Assembly: GCA_038255685.1 (NCBI GenBank)
Contig: JBBSLC010000051.1
Span: 1 to 18,900, forward strand
Length of the DNA stretch: 18,900 nucleotides
Source of the DNA: CADCSY01 sp038255685
Lineage (GTDB): Bacteria > Actinomycetota > Acidimicrobiia > Acidimicrobiales > CADCSY01
Reading direction: 5' to 3'
Numbering within the stretch: the first letter of the stretch is position 1; each line of letters opens with the position of its first letter. The notes under the pieces are model-generated. The model did not search any database. It had not been told where the DNA came from and worked only from the letters and a program-made list of their open reading frames with translations. Made by a program: the position numbers and the translations under genes. Shown here in pieces: positions 6,120 through 13,409 of this stretch.

Positions 6120-7100
6120 ATGGGCCACAAGGTCGGGATCATCGGGGGCGACGGCATCGGGCCGGAGGTCGTCGCCGAGGCGCTCAAGGTCGTCGCCGCA
6201 GCAGGCGTGGAGCTCGACACCACCGAGTACGACCTCGGCGGACGTCGCTACCTCGCGACCGGCGAGGTCCTCCCCGACAGCGTCCTCGACGAGCTCCGCG
6301 GCCTCGACGCCATCCTCCTCGGCGCGATCGGGACGCCGGAGGTGCCACCCGGCGTCCTCGAGCGCGGCCTGCTCCTGCGCACCCGCTTCGAGCTCGACCT
6401 CTACGTCAACCTCCGGCCGTTCACGTTCCCCGAGACCGGGGCCGACCTGCTCGTCGTGCGGGAGAACACCGAGGGCACCTACGCGGGCGAGGGAGGGTTC
6501 CTGCGGAAGGGCACCCCGCACGAGGTGGCGACCCAGGGCTCGGTGAACACGCGGATGGGCGTCGAGCGCTGCGTGCGCTTCGCGTTCGAGCTCGCTGCGT
6601 CACGCCCCCGTCGCCACCTCACGCTCGTGCACAAGACGAACGTCCTCACCTTCGCGGGAGACCTCTGGCAGCGGGCGACCGACGCCGTCGCCGTCGACTT
6701 CCCCGACGTCACGACCGCCTACAACCACGTCGATGCGGCATGCATCCACATGGTGCAGGACATCGGACGCTACGACGTGATCGTCACTGACAACCTGTTC
6801 GGCGACATCCTCACCGACCTCGCCGGCGCGGTGACCGGCGGCATCGGGGTCGCGTCCTCAGCGAACCTCAACCCGGCTCGGACGGGCCCGTCGCTCTTCG
6901 AGCCGGTGCACGGCTCCGCGCCCGACATCGTCGGCACCGGCACTGCGAACCCCGTCGCCGCCGTGCTCAGCGCCGTCCTCATGCTCGAGCACCTCGGCGA
7001 GGACGACGCTGCTGCGCGGATCCGCAGGGCGATCGGCGATCCTGTCTCGCTCAGCGGCTCCACCACCGAGGTCGGCGACGCCATCGCCGCCCGGCTCTGA
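6120..7100 (+). CDS. leuB: 3-isopropylmalate dehydrogenase
   Basis: NAD-dependent beta-decarboxylating dehydrogenase of leucine synthesis, cytoplasmic. The same enzyme type can oxidise beta-methylmalate to 2-oxobutyrate in the citramalate route to isoleucine. At 326 residues it is compact but complete, like other actinobacterial forms. Visible features are GGDGIGPEV (9-17), substrate arginines in LLLRTRFELDL, NLRP and VVRENTEGTYAG (R87, R99, R114), the catalytic Lys172 (HKTNVL), the metal-binding Asp205 and Asp229/Asp233 (NLFGDILTDLAG), and the NAD-binding FEPVHGSAPDI (260-270). The ATG at 6120 has AGGAG five bases upstream; an in-frame start 63 nt earlier would run through the terminator-like hairpin and is rejected. 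It heads the leuB-ilvE-cimA group and lies behind the putative leader. The LEYLL-type specificity loop cannot tell isopropylmalate from methylmalate preference. Confidence 0.95.
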   Translation: MGHKVGIIGGDGIGPEVVAEALKVVAAAGVELDTTEYDLGGRRYLATGEVLPDSVLDELRGLDAILLGAIGTPEVPPGVLERGLLLRTRFELDLYVNLRPFTFPETGADLLVVRENTEGTYAGEGGFLRKGTPHEVATQGSVNTRMGVERCVRFAFELAASRPRRHLTLVHKTNVLTFAGDLWQRATDAVAVDFPDVTTAYNHVDAACIHMVQDIGRYDVIVTDNLFGDILTDLAGAVTGGIGVASSANLNPARTGPSLFEPVHGSAPDIVGTGTANPVAAVLSAVLMLEHLGEDDAAARIRRAIGDPVSLSGSTTEVGDAIAARL

Positions 7101-7161
7101 TCTCCGCCCTCCCCGAAGTCCTGCTGCGAACCCCGCCCGAGAAGAGCCCAAGGAGCGAACG

Positions 7162-8076
7162 ATGCCGTTGACCGAGAGCGACAAGATCTGGATGGACGGC
7201 GAGCTGGTGGCCTGGGCCGACGCCAAGGTGCACGTGCTCACCCACTCCCTCCACTACGGCCTCGGCGTGTTCGAGGGCATCCGGGCCTACGAGACGAGCG
7301 ACGGACCGGCGATCTTCCGGCTCACCGACCACATCAAGCGGCTCTACCGGTCGGCCAAGATCTTCATGCTCGACATCCCCTTCGACCTCGACACCATCGT
7401 CGAGGCGACGAAGGAGACGGTGCGGGTGAACGGGCTGCAGAGCTGCTACATCCGCCCGATCGTCTACCTCGGCTACGGCGAGATGGGCCTCAACCCGCTG
7501 CCTGCCCCCGTCCAGGTCTCCATCGCCTGCTGGCCTTGGGGCGCCTATCTCGGCGACGACGGCATCGCCAACGGCGTGCGGATGATGATCTCGTCGTGGG
7601 AGCGCCACAGCCCCAACGCCATGCCGCCCGCAGCGAAGGGCACCGGCATGTACATCAACTCGTCGATGGCGAAGGTCCAGGCGATCAAGGCCGGCTACGA
7701 CGAGGCGATCCTCCTCTCGCCCCAGGGCTTCGTGAGCGAGTGCACCGGCGAGAACATCTTCGTCGTGCGCGACGGCACCATCATCACCCCACCGGTGAGC
7801 GCAGGTGCGCTCGAGGGCATCACCCAGCACTCGGTGATGACCATCGCCAAGGATCTCGGCTTCGACTACCGCGAGGGCAACCTGTTGCGCAGCGACCTCT
7901 ACACCGCCGACGAGGCGTTCCTGTCGGGGACCGCAGCAGAGGTCGTGCCCGTCCGGTCGGTCGACGACCGCGAGCTCGGTGAGCCGGGCCCGATCACGAA
8001 GGCCATCCAGGAGGTCTTCTACCAGGCGGTCCGCGGCGAGGTCGATCAGTACAAGGACTGGAACGAGCATGTCTGA
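7162..8076 (+). CDS. ilvE: Branched-chain amino acid aminotransferase
   Basis: PLP-dependent class IV aminotransferase that makes Leu, Ile and Val from their 2-oxo acids with glutamate. The 304-residue length matches the bacterial IlvE type. It shows the family pattern HVLTHSLHYGLGVFEGIRAY (24-43), the PLP-binding Lys159 in PPAAKGTGMYINSSMAK, and SECTGENIFVV (192-202), with the catalytic/PLP-contact glutamate at 193, then LSGTAAEVVPVRSVDDR (254-270). The ATG at 7162 has AAGGAG eight bases upstream. It is 61 bp after leuB on the same strand, and its last codons overlap the cimA start by 8 bp, implying translational coupling. The 61-bp gap before it shows no hairpin or promoter I can defend, so it is probably read from the leuB promoter. 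Confidence 0.95.
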   Translation: MPLTESDKIWMDGELVAWADAKVHVLTHSLHYGLGVFEGIRAYETSDGPAIFRLTDHIKRLYRSAKIFMLDIPFDLDTIVEATKETVRVNGLQSCYIRPIVYLGYGEMGLNPLPAPVQVSIACWPWGAYLGDDGIANGVRMMISSWERHSPNAMPPAAKGTGMYINSSMAKVQAIKAGYDEAILLSPQGFVSECTGENIFVVRDGTIITPPVSAGALEGITQHSVMTIAKDLGFDYREGNLLRSDLYTADEAFLSGTAAEVVPVRSVDDRELGEPGPITKAIQEVFYQAVRGEVDQYKDWNEHV

Positions 8077-9805
8077 GCCCGGCGCAGCCGGGGGTGGTGG
8101 CGTACGGGGGCACCGCCACGGCGGGCCGGGGGGCCACACCCACCGGCCCGGTGGCGGTGCCGACCACAACCACGACCTGCCGCGCGTGCCGGAGCTGCCG
8201 GAGGCCGTCGACATCTACGACACCACGCTGCGCGACGGGAGCCAGCAGGAGGGCCTGTCGCTGACGGTGGACGACAAGCTCCGGGTCGCCGAGCAGCTCG
8301 ACCACCTCGGCGTCGCCTACATCGAGGGTGGCTGGCCGGGCGCGAACCCCAAGGACGAGGCGTTCTTCCGACTCGCACCGACCGAGCTGCGGCTGCAGAC
8401 CGCAACCCTCGTCGCGTTCGGCTCGACCCGCCGGCCCGGCGCGAAGGCCGCCGAGGACGAGACGCTGCGCCACCTGCTCGATGCCGGCACCGAGGCCGTC
8501 TGCATCGTCGCCAAGGCCTGGGACTACCACGTGACCGAGGCGCTGCGCACCGACCTCGACGAGGCGGTCCGCATGGCCGGTGAGTCGGTCGCCCACCTCG
8601 TCGACCACGGCCTGCGGGTCTTCTTCGACGCCGAGCACTTCTTCGACGGCTACCGCACGAACCCCGAGTTCTCGATGCGGGTGCTCCGGGCTGCGGAGGA
8701 AGCGGGTGCCGAGACGCTCGTGCTGTGCGACACCAACGGCGGCACGCTGCCCGACGAGGTCGACCGGGTCCTGCGCGAGGTCGTGCCCGCCACCTACGCC
8801 GACATCGGCGTGCACTTCCACAACGACGGTGGCTGCGGCGTGGCCAACGCCCTCACCGCCGTGCGCCTCGGGGCCACCCAGGTGCAAGGCTGCGTGAACG
8901 GCTACGGCGAGCGGACGGGCAACGCCGACCTCTGCTCGGCCATCCCGAACCTCACGCTCAAGATGGGTGTGCGCACCATCCCCGCCGACCGGCTCGAGCG
9001 CCTGACGCCTGTCGCCCACCACATCGCCGAGCTCGTCAACATCGCGCCCGACGCGAAGCAGCCCTACGTCGGCCACTCAGCGTTCGCCCACAAGGCGGGG
9101 TTGCACACCAGTGCCATCGCCCGAGCGCCCGACGCCTACGAGCACCTGCCGCCCGACTCGGTCGGCAACGGCACCCGGTTCGTGGTCAGCGAGCTGTCCG
9201 GGCGCTCGACGCTCCAGCTGAAGGCGACCGAGCTCGGCCTCGACATCGACGGCCCGGCGCTGTCGGATGTGCTCGACCGCCTGAAGCACCTCGAGCACGA
9301 GGGCTTCCACTTCGAGGTCGCCGACGGGTCGCTCGAGCTGCTCATGCGCGGCGCCGGCGGCTGGGAGCAGCCCTACTTCGCCCTCGAGTCGTTCCGCGTC
9401 TCGGTCGAGCAGCGCGCCGACGGGGAGACGACGACCGAGGCGACCGTCAAGCTCCACGTCGACGGCGAGCGCATCATCCGCACCGCCGAGGGCAACGGCC
9501 CCGTCAACGCCCTCGACGCTGCCCTCCGCGATGCCATCGGGTCTCGCTTCCCTGCACTCGCCGACGTCCACCTCACCGACTACAAGGTCCGGGTCCTCGA
9601 CACCGGCAACGGGACCGCAGCGGTCACCCGGGTGCTGCTCGACAGCACGGACGGCGAGCGCTCGTGGTCGACGATCGGCGTGTCGGAGAACATCATCGAT
9701 GCCTCCTGGCAGGCGCTGGCCGACTCGGTGGTCTTCGGCCTCCTCCACGGCGGCGATGATGGGGCTGCACACGATGGCGGAGCGCCCGCAGCAGAGGAGC
9801 ACTAG
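8069..9805 (+). CDS. cimA: (R)-citramalate synthase
   Basis: Acyltransferase of the LeuA/CimA family that condenses pyruvate and acetyl-CoA to (R)-citramalate, the first step of threonine-independent isoleucine synthesis. The HMGL-like TIM barrel starts at residue 48 with IYDTTLRDGSQQEG (acid/metal Asp51) and contains EGGWPGANPKDEAFF (86-100), DAEHFFDGY (187-195), the metal ligands in HFHNDGGCG (249-257) and NGYGERTGNADL (277-288). The pattern GGWPG plus EHFFDGY marks the CimA branch, not LeuA. The C-terminal third is the LeuA-type allosteric dimer domain, with GNGPVNALDAALRDAIG. The ATG at 8069 overlaps ilvE by 8 bp. Residues 1-40 are an unusual Gly/His-rich extension with six histidines between 15 and 35; a GTG at 8186 would remove it but has no Shine-Dalgarno. 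Product 578 residues. Confidence 0.92.
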   Translation: MSEPGAAGGGGVRGHRHGGPGGHTHRPGGGADHNHDLPRVPELPEAVDIYDTTLRDGSQQEGLSLTVDDKLRVAEQLDHLGVAYIEGGWPGANPKDEAFFRLAPTELRLQTATLVAFGSTRRPGAKAAEDETLRHLLDAGTEAVCIVAKAWDYHVTEALRTDLDEAVRMAGESVAHLVDHGLRVFFDAEHFFDGYRTNPEFSMRVLRAAEEAGAETLVLCDTNGGTLPDEVDRVLREVVPATYADIGVHFHNDGGCGVANALTAVRLGATQVQGCVNGYGERTGNADLCSAIPNLTLKMGVRTIPADRLERLTPVAHHIAELVNIAPDAKQPYVGHSAFAHKAGLHTSAIARAPDAYEHLPPDSVGNGTRFVVSELSGRSTLQLKATELGLDIDGPALSDVLDRLKHLEHEGFHFEVADGSLELLMRGAGGWEQPYFALESFRVSVEQRADGETTTEATVKLHVDGERIIRTAEGNGPVNALDAALRDAIGSRFPALADVHLTDYKVRVLDTGNGTAAVTRVLLDSTDGERSWSTIGVSENIIDASWQALADSVVFGLLHGGDDGAAHDGGAPAAEEH

Positions 9806-10315
9806 ATGGCAGCACCCGAGCACGTCCCGAGCGATCTCACGGCAAGGCCCCGCACCGGTCTCTCGCTGCCCCCGTCGCGCTCGTTCCGCAACGACCGACC
9901 GGGCGCGCTCGGAGCCTCCCAGCCGACGGGACCGGGCATGGGGAACCCCGGGCCCGACCAGGGCTACGCCCTCCTCCTCGCCCGCACGCTCGAGGACCGC
10001 ATCGTGCTCGGCGTCGGGGAGCACCGGGAGGACGCAGTCGCCGGGTGCCTCGGTGTCGCCCTGAAGCGGGCGTCGATCTTCGGTCGGGCGCCGGTCATCC
10101 ACGACCTCGTCGTCGCCTTCACGATCTGGGGCTTCCTCGGCGAGGCCCCGAACGAGCTCGTCACCCTGCGCGGCCCGCTGTTCCAGGCATCGGCCCACCA
10201 CTACGCCGAGCGCAGGACGATCGCCGACATGGTGCCCGAGGCCACGCTGCGCCTCCCCCACGCCGAGGTCACCCGACGCTTCCCCGCCGACTGGCGGACC
10301 CTCGTCGGCGCCTGA
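9806..10315 (+). CDS. Hypothetical protein following cimA
   Basis: I do not recognise this 169-residue protein. Its ATG directly follows the cimA stop (TAGATG), and AGAGGAG inside the cimA end serves as Shine-Dalgarno, so it is almost certainly translated as part of the leuB-ilvE-cimA transcript. Residues 1-50 are Pro/Gly/Arg-rich and probably disordered. Residues 52-169 look folded and helical, with GYALLLARTLEDRIVLG, EDAVAGCLGVALKRASIFGRAPVIHDLVVAFTIWGF in two parts, and HHYAERRTIADMVPEATLRLP. There is no signal peptide; a short hydrophobic stretch (VIHDLVVAFTIWGFLG) is too short and mixed to call a membrane segment. No catalytic motif is apparent. Codon pattern (GC-rich third positions) supports a real gene. 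Its location hints at a link to branched-chain amino acid synthesis, but this is only inference. Confidence 0.8.
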   Translation: MAAPEHVPSDLTARPRTGLSLPPSRSFRNDRPGALGASQPTGPGMGNPGPDQGYALLLARTLEDRIVLGVGEHREDAVAGCLGVALKRASIFGRAPVIHDLVVAFTIWGFLGEAPNELVTLRGPLFQASAHHYAERRTIADMVPEATLRLPHAEVTRRFPADWRTLVGA

Positions 10316-10360
10316 GGAACTGTCTTCGGTGGCTGGCCAGGCGGCGACGCCGAGGCGCGG

Positions 10361-10366
10361 CAGACT
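10361..10366 (+). promoter_or_regulatory. -10-like box before M48 protease gene
   Basis: CAGACT (five of six matches to the actinobacterial TAGACT form) lies 8 nt before the ATG at 10375, and 5 nt before the overlapping GTG at 10372. No Shine-Dalgarno is seen. A leaderless start is likely, but the box is short and could be chance. Confidence 0.3.
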
Positions 10367-10374
10367 GTGCGGTG

Positions 10375-11814
10375 ATGACGATCACCTCATCGCCCGATCC
10401 CGTGCTCGACCCTGACGACGGCGGCGACCCCGGCGGCGCGCTGCCGCCGGCTGCGACCCGACGACGGCGCCGGCCGTGGCGTCGTGCCGCCGCCCCAGGT
10501 GCCGAGCTGGTCGACACCGGATCCGTCGCGGTTGCGGAAGCGCTCCCCGCCGATGAGGCCGAGGCTCCGCCGACCCCGGCGTCGGCGCTCGCCAGCGCCG
10601 ACGTGGCGCCGCTGCAGCTGCTCGCGCCACCCGCGGTGTCGGGGCTCAGCCACTGGAAGCACGTCCGCGCCGATGTCACGCAGTGGTTCGACAAGGACGA
10701 GATCGAACGTGGTCGCGCCTACAACCGGCCCATCGGCCGGCTGAACCGCGTGCGCCAGGCGCTGTCGCTCGTCGTCATCGCTGCGCTCGTCGTCGGTGAG
10801 GTCGGACCGAGGGTGCTCGACGCGCTCGACCTCTCCGGCTGGATCCTCGAGCTGCTCGTCGTCGCCGTGGTCGTGGAGGCCACGACGCTCGTCTTCTCAC
10901 CGTGGTTCGGTGCGTACCGGGCGCTGCTCTACGACCGCCGATGGGGCCAGAGCACCCAGACCGGGGGAGGCTTCGTGCTCGACGAGGTGAAGGGCAGCCT
11001 GCTGAACCTCGCCGTCCTCGCCGTGCTGCTCGTGCCCCTGTACGCCGTGATCCGGGCAACCGAGCTGTGGTGGCTGTTCGGGTGGGCCATCTTCTCCGGC
11101 TTCACCGTGCTGCTCGGCCTGCTGTACCCGGTGCTGATCGCGCCGATCTTCAACCGCTTCGAGCCGCTCGGCGATGACGTGCTGCGCACCCGGCTGCTCA
11201 CCCTCGCTCGACGCCTCGAGCTCGACGTCGACGAGATCCTCGTGACCGACGCATCCAAGCGCTCCGTCGCTGGCAACGCGTACGTCGCCGGGCTGGGCAA
11301 GACCCGGCGAGTCGTGCTCTTCGACACCATCCTCGACTGGCCCCACGACGCGATCGAGCAGGTCGTGGCCCACGAGCTCGGGCACTGGCACCACCGCCAC
11401 CTGCGCAGGAAGCTCCCCGTCCTCATCGGCTTCCAGCTCATCACCTTCGTCGCCACGTGGGCCGTGCTCCGCTGGGACGCGCTGCTCGAGCTGGCCGGGG
11501 TGCAGGATCTCGGCCATCCCGGCTCCCTGCCCCTGTTCCTCGCCGTGTTCCCCCTCTCGTTCGTGCTCACCACGCTCGTCGCCTCGTGGCTCAGCCGGGC
11601 CGACGAGCGCCAGGCCGACCTCTTCGCCCTCGGCACCCTCGACGATCCCGACGCCTTCGCCGACCTGTTCCGTCGCATCGCCGAGCGCAACAAGGCCGAC
11701 GTCGACCCGTCGCGGTGGAAGCGGCTCACCGCCTCCCACCCGCCCGTCGCCGAGCGACTTGCCATGGCCGACCGGTGGGACAACGCGAGGCGCGCCGAGT
11801 ACGCGTCGATCTGA
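10375..11814 (+). CDS. M48 family (Ste24/CAAX-protease-like) membrane metallopeptidase
   Basis: Integral-membrane zinc protease of 479 residues, similar to Ste24/HtpX-type M48 enzymes. The zinc motif is VVAHELGHWHHRH, with His333, Glu334 and His337; the third ligand is Glu411 in SRADERQAD. The Ste24-type signature LYPVLIAPIFNRFEPL spans 250-265. Hydrophobic segments at roughly 130-145, 155-175, 207-225, 232-255, 347-366 and 385-405 give a multi-pass topology with a cytoplasm- or membrane-facing active site. Residues 1-95 are an unusual Pro/Ala/Asp-rich, probably disordered extension with a basic patch RRRRRPWRR (30-37 region). The ATG at 10375 was chosen because a -10-like box sits just before it; upstream in-frame codons overlap the preceding gene. 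Substrate unknown: membrane protein quality control is the usual role of bacterial relatives. Confidence 0.88.
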   Translation: MTITSSPDPVLDPDDGGDPGGALPPAATRRRRRPWRRAAAPGAELVDTGSVAVAEALPADEAEAPPTPASALASADVAPLQLLAPPAVSGLSHWKHVRADVTQWFDKDEIERGRAYNRPIGRLNRVRQALSLVVIAALVVGEVGPRVLDALDLSGWILELLVVAVVVEATTLVFSPWFGAYRALLYDRRWGQSTQTGGGFVLDEVKGSLLNLAVLAVLLVPLYAVIRATELWWLFGWAIFSGFTVLLGLLYPVLIAPIFNRFEPLGDDVLRTRLLTLARRLELDVDEILVTDASKRSVAGNAYVAGLGKTRRVVLFDTILDWPHDAIEQVVAHELGHWHHRHLRRKLPVLIGFQLITFVATWAVLRWDALLELAGVQDLGHPGSLPLFLAVFPLSFVLTTLVASWLSRADERQADLFALGTLDDPDAFADLFRRIAERNKADVDPSRWKRLTASHPPVAERLAMADRWDNARRAEYASI

Positions 11815-11818
11815 GCGC

Positions 11819-12670
11819 GTGCCGGCTCAGCCTGCGGTGGCGCCACCGCCCGACTGGCTGGACGAGCTCCACCTCGGTGCAGGACCGCCCTGGCACTCGA
11901 TGGGGACACGGGCGCTCGACGAGGACTCCTGGCTCGTCGCAGATGACGAGAGCTCCGTCGAGCTCGCCTACAAGCGTGCCCTCCTCGGCCGGGCGCACGC
12001 CGATGTCGTCACCCGGATCGCAGGAGCGGTGGAGGCCGAGGTGGAGGCGGCGGGGGTCGTCGCAGCAGCGAGCGGCGGTGTGCCCGACGCGCTGCGCCAG
12101 CCGTTGGAAGCCGCAGCGCTCCTCGTCCAGGAGGACCTCTGCCTGCTGGCGCGAGATGCGTCGGGCTGGCGTCTCGTCTCCGGGGTGGTGTGCTTCCCGT
12201 CGATGTGGCGGGTGAGCGACAAGCTGGGCCTCCACGTCGCTGCGATCCACGGTCCGGTGCCCGCCTACCGAGACGAGCTGGCCGGGCGCGTGGACCGCTT
12301 CCTCGACCGGCTCCGACCAGAGCGACCCGTCTGGCGCCGGAACTGGCTCGTCCACGACTCTCCCGAGCTGCACCTCCTCGCCCCGTCGCCCTCTGCGATC
12401 CCACCGTCGGTGCCTCGCGATCTCTGGCTTCGCTCCGAGCGCCAGACCCTGCGCCGGCTGCCCGAGACGGATGCCATCCTCTTCACGATCCGCACCCAGC
12501 AGGTCCCGCTGGCGGCGGTGGCGGTGCGTGCCGACATCGCGGCCGGTCTCGCGCGAGCGGTGCGGTCCTGGTCGGAGGAGCTCGTCGCCTACCGGAGCGC
12601 CGAGCGCTGGCGAGCCCCGGGCCTCACCTGGCTCGACACCGTCGCCGCCGACGAGGACGAGCCGAGCTGA
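11819..12670 (+). CDS. DUF3445 / heme-dependent oxidative N-demethylase-like protein
   Basis: Protein of about 283 residues matching the DUF3445 family, some members of which form the alpha subunit of heme-dependent oxidative N-demethylases acting on small methylated amines. Family landmarks are LLVQEDLCLL (101-110), SGVVCFPSMWRVSDKLGL (121-138), IHGPVPAYRDEL (143-154), RRNWLVHD (173-180) and RSERQTLRRLPETDAILFTIRT (205-226, written here in outline). No signal peptide or membrane segment; probably cytoplasmic. The start is not certain: GTG at 11819 begins 4 bp after the M48 stop, GTG at 11837 is a second choice, and an ATG at 11759 would overlap the protease gene. None has a good Shine-Dalgarno. 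The proximity suggests cotranscription with the protease gene. Partner redox subunits are not in this window, so the substrate is open. Confidence 0.85.
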   Translation: MPAQPAVAPPPDWLDELHLGAGPPWHSMGTRALDEDSWLVADDESSVELAYKRALLGRAHADVVTRIAGAVEAEVEAAGVVAAASGGVPDALRQPLEAAALLVQEDLCLLARDASGWRLVSGVVCFPSMWRVSDKLGLHVAAIHGPVPAYRDELAGRVDRFLDRLRPERPVWRRNWLVHDSPELHLLAPSPSAIPPSVPRDLWLRSERQTLRRLPETDAILFTIRTQQVPLAAVAVRADIAAGLARAVRSWSEELVAYRSAERWRAPGLTWLDTVAADEDEPS

Positions 12671-12697
12671 CCCCTTCTCAGATCGAGGTGCCAGGCG

Positions 12698-12703
12698 TAG
12701 GTT
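12698..12703 (+). promoter_or_regulatory. -10 box TAGGTT for a leaderless gene
   Basis: TAGGTT is followed by exactly 6 nt and the GTG at 12710. The same TAGGTT-6 nt-GTG layout precedes the DUF222-HNH gene on the other strand (14787-14792), which makes chance less likely. No strong -35 is apparent. Confidence 0.5.
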
Positions 12704-12709
12704 GCAGGC

Positions 12710-13129
12710 GTGGGTGAGTGGTTCTCGATCGAGGTGCTCGATGGGACCTTCCCGGCCGGTACGTGGGCCGAGAGCCATGGCGACGCGCTGATCTGGGCGG
12801 CCCAGGAGCACGGGGTCACGGACTGGACCTGGCACCACCACTCGTGGGGCGTGATCCTCGAGATCGAGCTCGCCGACGACGTCGCCTGGGATGCGTTCCG
12901 GGAGGCACCTGCTGTGCGGGCCTCGCTCGACGCCGTCCCCGACCCCACCTTTGGCCTCATCCTCCACCGAGGCCGCGGTGGCAGCTCCGGCACCCGGGAG
13001 CCCCGCCCCCGTCGCCCGCTCAGTGGAGCCGGCGCCGAGGCGCTCCCCGTCCCAGAGGCGGAACCCGTCTCCGTCCCCGCCCCGGTGCCGGTCGTCGTCG
13101 CCGCCCCCGCTCCGGTCCTCACCGCCTGA
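12710..13129 (+). CDS. Small hypothetical protein with low-complexity tail
   Basis: A 139-residue cytoplasmic-looking protein. Residues 1-90 form a compact globular block: MGEWFSIEVLDGTFPAGTW, HGDALIWAAQEHGVTDWTWHHHSWGVILEIEL in two parts, and PAVRASLDAVPDPTFGLILHRGRGG. This resembles a family of short conserved actinobacterial proteins of unknown function that I recall only generally, so no name is given. Residues 95-139 are Arg/Pro then Pro/Val/Ala-rich repeats (PVPEAEPVSVPAPVPVVVAA) and probably disordered. The GTG at 12710 is preceded at 6 nt by TAGGTT, so it is probably a leaderless message. Strong aromatic/His cluster (WTWHHHSW, residues 39-46) could be a ligand or surface patch. Its stop is followed by a gap and a hairpin, and it is convergent with the DUF222-HNH gene. 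Confidence 0.75.
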   Translation: MGEWFSIEVLDGTFPAGTWAESHGDALIWAAQEHGVTDWTWHHHSWGVILEIELADDVAWDAFREAPAVRASLDAVPDPTFGLILHRGRGGSSGTREPRPRRPLSGAGAEALPVPEAEPVSVPAPVPVVVAAPAPVLTA

Positions 13130-13409
13130 CCTGCTCGCCAGCCGACGACCGCGGGTGCTGGGATCGGCCCTCCCTCACCGTCGCCGACTCGGTTGCTCGA
13201 TCGATCCTCGAGCGCGTCGAGGATCCGGTCGTGCGGAGGCTCCCGTCGGGTGCCGGCTCGATCGAGCAGTGGGTCGACGACGTCGATGCGCTGACCCGGC
13301 GGGATCGGCGGGATGCGGTCCGTGCTGCCGACGTGGCGATGCTGTCCGAGCCGGCTCCCCGCCTGGATCGAACCCGGTGAGCTGCCGACCCGGAGCGTCC
13401 TGCTCGAGC
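13130..13409. other. Gene-poor gap between convergent genes
   Basis: A 280-base stretch between two convergent genes. It holds a perfect hairpin at 13203-13225 and a 49-codon open frame (GTG near 13231 to 13380) that matches nothing I know. Otherwise I see nothing I can support. Confidence 0.6.
13203..13225. terminator. Perfect 9-bp hairpin, possible convergent terminator
   Basis: GATCCTCGA (13203-13211) and TCGAGGATC (13217-13225) are exact inverse complements around a GCGCG loop. It lies 73 bp after the stop at 13129 and 184 bp after the minus-strand DUF222-HNH stop. No T-run follows on either strand, so if a terminator it would be of the U-less kind reported in actinobacteria. It could equally be an inverted-repeat protein site. 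Confidence 0.35.

Noticed and set aside
7051..8214. Long open frame on the minus strand across ilvE and part of cimA (also similar ones under leuC, cimA and the protease)
   Set aside because: These are antisense shadows of clear genes: repetitive Arg/Ala/Gly/His residues, no domain, no ribosome site, and the sense-strand genes are certain.
13231..13380. 49-codon open frame in the convergent gap
   Set aside because: No family match, only a weak GAGGAT before it, and open frames of this size are common by chance at this GC content.
13355..13385. A tRNA-like T-loop (GGTTCGATCC on the minus strand, 13365-13374)
   Set aside because: The flanking bases do not form the T-stem, and no acceptor, D or anticodon arm fits around it; chance match in GC-rich DNA.
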